A stretch of 7,328 nucleotides of DNA. Origin: an uncultured Chromatiaceae bacterium. Lineage in GTDB: Bacteria > Pseudomonadota > Gammaproteobacteria > Enterobacterales > Alteromonadaceae. Location of the stretch: positions 1 to 7,328 of the forward strand of contig CAMLSF010000175.1 of the NCBI GenBank assembly GCA_946482615.1, given 5' to 3'. A program made the translations under genes and the position numbers. Shown here one piece after another: positions 1 through 4,183 of the stretch. The notes beneath the pieces are model-generated. The model saw only the letters and a program-made list of their open reading frames with translations, was not told where the DNA came from and ran no database searches. The stretch's first letter is position 1. Each line of letters opens with the position of its first letter.

Positions 1-1
1 A

Positions 2-916
2 AAAGTCAGCAAGGTCTGGCAACTCTGTGCTTTATTACCTCATGGCAAAGATCATTATTGGTGGGGAGTGTCCTGGGGTTTAGCGGAGGAAGCCAAACGT
101 CAGGGGGTGCAGTTAGGCATTTATGAAGCCGGAGGTTATGAAAATTTACCCCGTCAACGCCAGCAACTGCTGGATTGTGTCAGTAATAAAGCAGACGCGC
201 TGATTATTGGCGCTATTTCCAGCGAAGGCTTAAACGACTTAATTTTGCAGCTGAAAAATACCGGTATTCCGGTGATCGACCTGATCAACGGCATCAAAAG
301 CCCGGCCATCAGTGCACGTTCTTCAGTATCTTTTGCCGATATGGCGACCAAAAGCCTGCAGTATCTGTTAAAACACAGTTCACAACAAAACGCCAGTGTC
401 GCCTGGTTTCCTGGGCCGGCTCAGGCCGCCTGGGTGCAGGATGCTGAACAGGGGTTAAAACAAGAATTAGAAAAGAGTCAGATGAAGCTTCTGCATGGAG
501 GTTATGGCGCCACCGATAATTTTTCACAAGCGACTTTAGTACGGCAACTCTTTGATCGTGAACACCCCCACTATGTATTGGCCAATGCAGTGGCTGCAGG
601 TGTTGCTCAGAATTTTATCTCGGCTGAAGCTCTGACTGGAATTGAAGTGATGGCCTATTACGCCAATCCGGACGTAGTACGGCTACTGCAAAGTGGTCAG
701 TTATTAGCTGCGGCTACAGATTCACCCGTGATCCAGGCCCGCATCAGTATTGATTTAGCGCTGCGTATTCTGGAACAACAACCTTATGCCCGTCAGGTCA
801 GTCCACAAATACGCATTTTGGATCAGAGCAATATTACTCAGTTGCCTTTGCAGCAGATCATAGCGCCGAAACAGCAATGGATGATCCGTCAGCCATTAGC
901 TGCTAAAACGCTTTGA
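2..916 (+). CDS. torT: TorT-like periplasmic TMAO-binding protein, 5' end cut off by the window edge
   Basis: TorT is a periplasmic type I solute-binding-fold protein that binds trimethylamine N-oxide. It works with the sensor kinase TorS, which controls TMAO reductase genes through TorR. The frame is open from base 2, giving 304 residues with no start codon. From recall of E. coli TorT (about 342 residues), roughly 40 N-terminal residues, including the signal peptide, are missing. Shared landmarks (fragment numbering) are WQLCALLPHGKDHYWWGV near residues 6-22, EAGGY at 42-46, a Cys about 37 residues after the GTG at base 68, FPGP at about 136-139, and a C-terminal VSPQIRIL segment. The DxYW and AGGY aromatic residues fit the aromatic pocket reported for TMAO binding in Vibrio TorT; this match is from memory. 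The GTG at 68 is internal and not the start, because homology continues upstream of it. torS/torR/torA are not in the window and may lie upstream. The family call is strong; ligand specificity is inferred. Confidence 0.88.
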   Translation, partial: KVSKVWQLCALLPHGKDHYWWGVSWGLAEEAKRQGVQLGIYEAGGYENLPRQRQQLLDCVSNKADALIIGAISSEGLNDLILQLKNTGIPVIDLINGIKSPAISARSSVSFADMATKSLQYLLKHSSQQNASVAWFPGPAQAAWVQDAEQGLKQELEKSQMKLLHGGYGATDNFSQATLVRQLFDREHPHYVLANAVAAGVAQNFISAEALTGIEVMAYYANPDVVRLLQSGQLLAAATDSPVIQARISIDLALRILEQQPYARQVSPQIRILDQSNITQLPLQQIIAPKQQWMIRQPLAAKTL

Positions 917-926
917 AGTTCAAAGC
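905..926 (-). terminator. Candidate terminator of upp, in the convergent torT/upp junction
   Basis: GCTTTGAA (910-917) and TTCAAAGC (919-926) are perfect 8-bp inverted arms around one base. As RNA this would fold as a stem of about 6 bp with a 5-nt loop. Read on the minus strand, the hairpin starts just after the upp stop codon and is followed by G and then four T (complement of 905-908), which fits a weak intrinsic terminator. The plus strand has no T-run after it, so it is less likely to end torT. The element overlaps the last codons and stop of torT. Confidence 0.42.
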
Positions 927-927
927 C

Positions 928-1581
928 TCAAAGCTTAGGACCAAAACATAAATCACCGGCATCCCCCAGACCAGGCACTATGTAAGCCTGCTCGTTCAGC
1001 TGCTGATCCAAAGCCCCTAACCATACATAACTGTTGGCTGGCAAATGCTGGCGCAAAGCGTCCACCCCTTCAGGCGCGGCAATGGCAGCAGCCACATGCA
1101 CAGAACGGGGTGTCGCCTGACTGGCGATCAGTTGCCAGACTTTCAGTAAAGAGCCGCCTGTCGCCAGCATAGGGTCTATTAAAATCAGATCCCGGCCTGT
1201 TAAATCCGGCAATGCTGCATAGTTCATCCGGATTTCTAACTGCTCAGCTGTTTCAGCTTCGACTCGGTAAGCACCGATAAAACCACTGTCTGCTTCATCA
1301 AAAGCATTAGCAAAACCCTGATAAAACGCCAGACCAGCTCTTAATATGGTCACTAATACCGGAGGCTGTGCCGGCACTGCAATTTCTGTGCTGCCCAGCA
1401 CAGTCTGTACTGCGACTTTGTGCACAGGCAAAGTTTTGGCCACTTCTGCCGCCAGCAAAAACCCCAACCGCTCTAAGTTAAATTTAAAGCGCAGCCTGTC
1501 TTTTTGGATCTGCGGATCACGTAGTTGCAATAAAATCGGGTGCACTAACCCCGGGGTTAAATTCAGTTGAAACAGATTCAT
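928..1581 (-). CDS. upp: Uracil phosphoribosyltransferase (pyrimidine salvage)
   Basis: This cytosolic enzyme joins uracil to PRPP to make UMP and pyrophosphate. The protein has 217 residues, close to the family norm of about 208-218. Visible motifs are the QKDRLRFKFNLERLG segment (26-40), ILRAGL with the conserved Arg81, the PRPP-binding loop IDPMLATGGS (135-144), and the uracil-binding C-terminal motif YIVPGLGDAGD (200-210). The ending is DLCFGPKL, whereas the E. coli type has DRxFGT. As I recall, the DL.(F/Y)G.K(L/I) ending and the QKD..RF..NLER start are typical of Bacteroidota UPRTs, so this may be a divergent or transferred form. The ATG at 1579-1581 (minus strand) begins the family homology, but no clear Shine-Dalgarno precedes it. 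The gene stands alone, convergent with torT and divergent from mtfA; uraA or other pyrimidine genes are not adjacent. Confidence 0.93.
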   Translation of the reverse strand: MNLFQLNLTPGLVHPILLQLRDPQIQKDRLRFKFNLERLGFLLAAEVAKTLPVHKVAVQTVLGSTEIAVPAQPPVLVTILRAGLAFYQGFANAFDEADSGFIGAYRVEAETAEQLEIRMNYAALPDLTGRDLILIDPMLATGGSLLKVWQLIASQATPRSVHVAAAIAAPEGVDALRQHLPANSYVWLGALDQQLNEQAYIVPGLGDAGDLCFGPKL

Positions 1582-1613
1582 CAGGATGCCCGTCCGCTTA
1601 TGGTTAATCCAAG

Positions 1614-1641
1614 GTTATAGTTTTTTTCCTGCAGGACGCAA
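1614..1641 (-). promoter_or_regulatory. Candidate upp promoter
   Basis: On the minus strand a TATAAC -10 (complement of 1614-1619, 5 of 6 consensus bases) lies 16 bp from TTGCGT (complement of 1636-1641, 3 of 6). It would leave a leader of roughly 25 nt before the upp ATG. This is a consensus match by eye only, with a weak -35. Confidence 0.3.
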
Positions 1642-1655
1642 CCTGTTCAACCTGT
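1639..1655. repeat. Tandem CAACCTGT direct repeat in the upp/mtfA divergent region
   Basis: CAACCTGT occurs at 1639-1646 and again at 1648-1655, a 9-bp period with one spacer base. It lies between the two divergent genes and overlaps the -35 side of the upp promoter candidate. It could be a binding site for a regulator or a chance repeat; nothing in the sequence decides this. Confidence 0.25.
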
Positions 1656-1661
1656 CTGACC

Positions 1662-1689
1662 TTGAATTTATGATAGCAGGCGCCATAAC
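1662..1689 (+). promoter_or_regulatory. Weak candidate mtfA promoter
   Basis: TTGAAT (1662-1667, 4 of 6 matches to a -35) and CATAAC (1684-1689, 4 of 6 to a -10) are separated by 16 bp. They lie about 30 bp upstream of the mtfA start. It is the best sigma-70-like pair I found in this divergent region on the plus strand, but it is weak. Confidence 0.22.
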
Positions 1690-1709
1690 AGCAACATCAA
1701 AGACCAAAC

Positions 1710-1713
1710 GGAG
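1710..1713 (+). promoter_or_regulatory. Ribosome binding site fixing the GTG start of mtfA
   Basis: GGAG ends 8 bases before the GTG at 1722. This spacing supports GTG as the true start, and that start places a hydrophobic segment at the extreme N terminus. Confidence 0.55.
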
Positions 1714-1721
1714 CACTGTCT

Positions 1722-2573
1722 GTGCCTTTATTGTTTTTAGCTTTGCTGACCTTGCTGGTGTTGGCCACCATATTTCTTCCACCACTCTGGAGGGGATATC
1801 GCCGCAAAAAAATTCAGCAGCAGCCTTTTCCTTCAGCATGGCGGCAAATTTTAAAACAGCGTATGCCCTATTTCCGCGCTTTGCCTGCCGATTTGCAGCT
1901 GCAACTGAAAAAGCTGATTCAGGTTTTTGTCGCAGAAAAACAATTTGTCGGCTGTGCCGGGTTAACAGTGACAGACGAAATGAAAGTAACCATAGCAGCA
2001 CAGGCCTGCCTGTTGCTGCTGAATAAACCAGCACACTATTACCCTAAACTGAAGCAAATCCTGATTTATCCGGCCGCTTTTGTAGTGCCGACCCAGCAGT
2101 CAGATGGTGCCGGCGTTGTCAGCGAAACGGCGCAGGTACGGCTGGGCGAATCCTGGCAAAGCGGCCAGATTGTGTTGTCCTGGGTCGACACCCTAAAGTC
2201 TGCCGCTATTTGTAACGATGGCCATAACCTGGTGATCCATGAATTTGCGCATCAGTTGGATCAACTCAAAGGTCAGGCCACTGGAGCTCCTTTGCTCAAT
2301 AGTACAGAAGCTTATCAGCAGTGGGCGAAGATGTTATCTCATGAATTTGAACAACTGCAACAGCAACTGGCGCTGGGCTTGCCCACTTTATTTGATCCTT
2401 ACGCCGCGACCAATCCAGCCGAGTTTTTTGCGGTGATTTCTGAAGTATTTTTTGAACAACCTGATTTATTTGCCGCTCAGCATGGTGCTTTGTATCAGCA
2501 GTTACGGTCTTTTTACGCACTGGATCCGTTAAGCTGGGCACAGACCCACCCTGCGTTACTGCATCAATCATAG
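1722..2573 (+). CDS. mtfA: MtfA-family zinc peptidase (peptidase family M90), membrane-anchored form
   Basis: MtfA (Mlc titration factor A) is a zinc aminopeptidase. In E. coli it binds the glucose repressor Mlc and so affects ptsG expression. The 283-residue protein has a hydrophobic stretch at residues 2-22 followed by the basic RGYRRKK, typical of one N-terminal membrane anchor with the catalytic domain in the cytoplasm. The family core starts around residue 37. The zinc site is VIHEFAHQLD at 171-180 (ligands His173 and His177, catalytic Glu174). The downstream NPAEFFAVISEVFFE segment (231-245) supplies a third ligand, probably Glu234. ILIYPAAFVVP (113-123) and WVD (154-156) also fit the family. 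E. coli MtfA, as I recall, has about 265 residues and no such anchor. The start is GTG with a good ribosome binding site. No Mlc or PTS gene is nearby, so the regulatory partner here is unknown. Confidence 0.9.
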   Translation: MPLLFLALLTLLVLATIFLPPLWRGYRRKKIQQQPFPSAWRQILKQRMPYFRALPADLQLQLKKLIQVFVAEKQFVGCAGLTVTDEMKVTIAAQACLLLLNKPAHYYPKLKQILIYPAAFVVPTQQSDGAGVVSETAQVRLGESWQSGQIVLSWVDTLKSAAICNDGHNLVIHEFAHQLDQLKGQATGAPLLNSTEAYQQWAKMLSHEFEQLQQQLALGLPTLFDPYAATNPAEFFAVISEVFFEQPDLFAAQHGALYQQLRSFYALDPLSWAQTHPALLHQS

Positions 2574-2580
2574 AAAAAAG

Positions 2581-2609
2581 TCGACCCGATAACGCCGTTG
2601 CGTAATAAT
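2581..2609 (+). promoter_or_regulatory. Candidate slyD promoter
   Basis: TCGACC (2581-2586, 4 of 6 to the -35 consensus) and AATAAT (2604-2609, 5 of 6 to the -10 consensus) are separated by 17 bp. Transcription would begin near 2616, giving a leader of about 30 nt before the ATG at 2647. The -10 lies in the loop of the terminator-like hairpin, so the two elements share DNA. Confidence 0.42.
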
Positions 2610-2623
2610 AACGGCCATTTTTT
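2594..2623 (+). terminator. Candidate intrinsic terminator of mtfA
   Basis: GCCGTT (2594-2599) pairs perfectly with AACGGC (2610-2615) across a 10-nt loop. Two bases later comes a run of six T (2618-2623). It starts 20 bp after the mtfA stop codon. The stem is short, but the GC-rich base and T-tract are the standard arrangement. Confidence 0.55.
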
Positions 2624-2646
2624 AGCAAGCAGCGGATAAACAGACA

Positions 2647-3129
2647 ATGCAAATCACTAAAGATACCGTGGTTCAGTTCCATTACACCTTATCTGACGAG
2701 ACTGGTGTATTAGAGAACTCCAGAAGTCAGGACCCGGTTTTATACCTGCAAGGTCATGGCAACCTGATCGAAGGTTTAGAAAAATCAATGGAAGGCCATC
2801 AGGCCGGCGATAAATTCAGTGTCACTTTAGCACCGGCCGATGCTTATGGTGAGCGCACCGAAGATGCAATTCAAAGCGTTCAGGTCAAACACCTGATGGG
2901 TGCAAAAAAATGGAAACCAGGCATGGTGGCTGTGGTCAACACTGAGCAGGGCCAACGTCAGGTGACAGTAGTCAAAGTAGGTATGTTTAAGGCTGAAGTG
3001 GATACCAACCACCCATTAGCAGGTAAAACCTTGAGTTTTGACATTGATGTGATTGACGTTCGTGCCGCCTCAGCTGAAGAAATTGAACACGGTCATGCTC
3101 ATGGCGTCGGTGGTCATCATCACCATTAA
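2647..3129 (+). CDS. slyD: SlyD-like FKBP-type peptidyl-prolyl cis-trans isomerase with a short His-rich tail
   Basis: SlyD is a cytosolic prolyl isomerase, chaperone and metal-binding protein; in E. coli it also helps deliver nickel to NiFe hydrogenases. The 160-residue protein shows the split FKBP domain: residues 1-69, with YLQGHGNLIEGLEKSMEGHQAGDKF-type residues at 33-57 and the AYGER segment at 66-70, and a return strand at about 121-140 (NHPLAGKTLSFDIDVIDVR). The insert-in-flap chaperone domain lies between, at about 71-120. The tail after residue 145 has seven His (148, 150, 152, 157-160) and no Cys. The E. coli tail, as I recall, is about 50 residues and rich in both His and Cys. The tail here would therefore bind metal with fewer ligands. 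A modest GGA at 2634-2636 precedes the ATG. The gene appears to be its own transcription unit. Confidence 0.93.
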   Translation: MQITKDTVVQFHYTLSDETGVLENSRSQDPVLYLQGHGNLIEGLEKSMEGHQAGDKFSVTLAPADAYGERTEDAIQSVQVKHLMGAKKWKPGMVAVVNTEQGQRQVTVVKVGMFKAEVDTNHPLAGKTLSFDIDVIDVRAASAEEIEHGHAHGVGGHHHH

Positions 3130-3147
3130 TCAGTCACTTTGAGAATG

Positions 3148-3182
3148 AATTCAGTTCAGCTACTTTGGCGCTGAACTGAATT
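3148..3182. terminator. Perfect 13-bp-stem hairpin downstream of slyD
   Basis: AATTCAGTTCAGC (3148-3160) and GCTGAACTGAATT (3170-3182) are exact reverse complements around a 9-nt loop. It begins 19 bp after the slyD stop. No T-run follows on either strand (AAACC comes after on plus), so it is not a classic intrinsic terminator. It may instead protect the 3' end of the slyD mRNA or help termination. The pairing itself is certain; the role is inferred. Confidence 0.5.
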
Positions 3183-3187
3183 AAACC

Positions 3188-3216
3188 TTGTCCTGATGCG
3201 ATGCATTAGTTAAATT
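3188..3216 (+). promoter_or_regulatory. Candidate promoter of the periplasmic binding-protein gene
   Basis: TTGTCC (3188-3193, 4 of 6) and TAAATT (3211-3216, 4 of 6) are separated by 17 bp. Transcription would start near 3223, about 26 bp before the ATG at 3249. The assignment is by eye. Confidence 0.33.
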
Positions 3217-3229
3217 AACAATATGTTAA
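3215..3229. promoter_or_regulatory. Operator-like inverted repeat TTAACA-ATA-TGTTAA
   Basis: Six-base arms TTAACA (3215-3220) and TGTTAA (3224-3229) flank ATA. A second, overlapping palindrome GTTAA-A-TTAAC covers 3209-3219. Both overlap the predicted -10 and transcription start, where a repressor would act. The region is AT-rich, so chance is a real alternative. Confidence 0.3.
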
Positions 3230-3248
3230 AAAACCAAGGCATGCGCAG

Positions 3249-4091
3249 ATGCGATTTGTTTTGGCTCTGCTGGCCTTGCTGCTCAGCGGCAACAGCATAG
3301 CAAATTCAACCAAACCTCTGTTGAGCTGGGCAATCAATACTGCCCCTCCTTTTCATATAGTGGGTGGTACTTTTGACCAGCAAGGTATTTGTGATGCATT
3401 GCTAAGAAGTATCAAAAAACAACTGCCAGGCTTAACCCACCAGATACTGGTGATGCCCCAAACCCGTATTCATCAGGCGCTGAATAATAAAGAGCCTTTG
3501 TGTTTTCCTTGCATGATCCACAGGACCCAAGCTACCGAGATAGCAGTATTCAGCCTGCCTACCCATGGATACAGACCACAGGGCGTGATCACCCGTAAAG
3601 CATTGGCCCATCACTTTTCGCAGCAATTTGGCAGCCCGTTAGTGCTGGCTCATTTGTTAGCGGACAAAACCTTTAAACTGGGACTAGCCGCAGGTCGCAG
3701 ATACGGCGAACTGGAAGCTGTGCTGGAACCGTACCGTAAAAAGGCCTTAGTCCGCTCCGGTGATGATAGCCCTGTGGCTCTGCTGAACATGATCCAAAGT
3801 GGTCGTATTGATTTCACGCTCGATTACGACATTATTCTGACCTACCTGAATAAAACAGCACCAGAACAGGCAAAAGGTTTGGTGCATGTGCCTTTGGCTG
3901 AGTTAACAAAACCCATTGCCGGCGCTGTTGGTTGCAGTAACAGCGACTGGGGACGACAACAGGTTGAACTTATCAATACTGTGCTGCCCAAAGTGAAAAC
4001 CGACCCTGAGTTTAAAAAAAGTCTTAAATTGTGGTTTGATACTCAGGTTTTGTTACCTGGCTCAGAGATCAAACCAGAGCAAAAGCATTAA
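3249..4091 (+). CDS. Secreted solute-binding-like protein (SBP_bac_3 / TIGR02285-like), no transporter genes nearby
   Basis: This is a predicted periplasmic protein of 280 residues with a type II solute-binding fold. The N terminus is a signal peptide (MRFVLALLALLLSGNSIA, probable cleavage near residues 19-20). The mature protein begins LSWAINTAPPFHI, like the first strand of amino-acid-type binding proteins. Later parts fit the same fold: LGLAAGRRYGELE (144-156), the SGDDSPVALLNMIQSGRIDFTLDY segment (170-193), and a C-terminal DPEFKKSLKLWFD helix (252-264). Four Cys (48, 85, 88, 229) include a CFPC pair at 85-88, which may form disulfides in the periplasm. No ABC permease or ATPase is adjacent, so it may be an orphan receptor or a sensor-linked protein rather than a transporter part. 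The ATG at 3249 has AAGG 9 bases upstream; an ATG at 3241 is out of frame. The ligand is unknown, and the exact family name is from memory. Confidence 0.72.
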   Translation: MRFVLALLALLLSGNSIANSTKPLLSWAINTAPPFHIVGGTFDQQGICDALLRSIKKQLPGLTHQILVMPQTRIHQALNNKEPLCFPCMIHRTQATEIAVFSLPTHGYRPQGVITRKALAHHFSQQFGSPLVLAHLLADKTFKLGLAAGRRYGELEAVLEPYRKKALVRSGDDSPVALLNMIQSGRIDFTLDYDIILTYLNKTAPEQAKGLVHVPLAELTKPIAGAVGCSNSDWGRQQVELINTVLPKVKTDPEFKKSLKLWFDTQVLLPGSEIKPEQKH

Positions 4092-4115
4092 ATGGAAACA
4101 AATCAGTATGTTTGA

Positions 4116-4135
4116 TCAACAAAGTTCAACAAAAT
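4116..4135. repeat. Tandem 10-bp direct repeat upstream of the PBP gene
   Basis: TCAACAAAGT (4116-4125) is followed directly by TCAACAAAAT (4126-4135), one mismatch apart, and then a partial third TCA. The 10-bp period is close to one DNA turn, as seen in some response-regulator sites. It lies about 50-70 bp before the PBP start in the 92-bp gap after the binding-protein gene. Low sequence complexity could also explain it. Confidence 0.28.
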
Positions 4136-4183
4136 TCAGCTGCAAATCCTACTTAGACCAGTTAAAATCGCCTTACATGGCAG

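Noticed and set aside
68..70. GTG as the start of torT
   Set aside because: TorT homology and an open frame continue upstream to base 2, so this codon is internal.
1643..1652. CTGTTCAACC resembles the start of a TorR box (CTGTTCATAT), close to torT
   Set aside because: Only the first seven bases match, it lies beyond upp in an unrelated divergent region, and no properly spaced array of further boxes is present.
1586..2034. Long open frames on both strands (146 aa plus, 139 aa minus) overlapping the start of mtfA
   Set aside because: They are other-frame shadows of mtfA and its upstream region. Their translations show no recognisable domain, while the mtfA frame has clear family motifs.
2296..2682. 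128-aa open frame on the minus strand across the mtfA end and slyD start
   Set aside because: It overlaps two well-supported genes, and its translation is low-quality with no motif.
3241..3243. ATG just upstream of the binding-protein gene as an alternative start
   Set aside because: It is out of frame with the signal-peptide reading frame and sits directly against the AAGG ribosome binding site.
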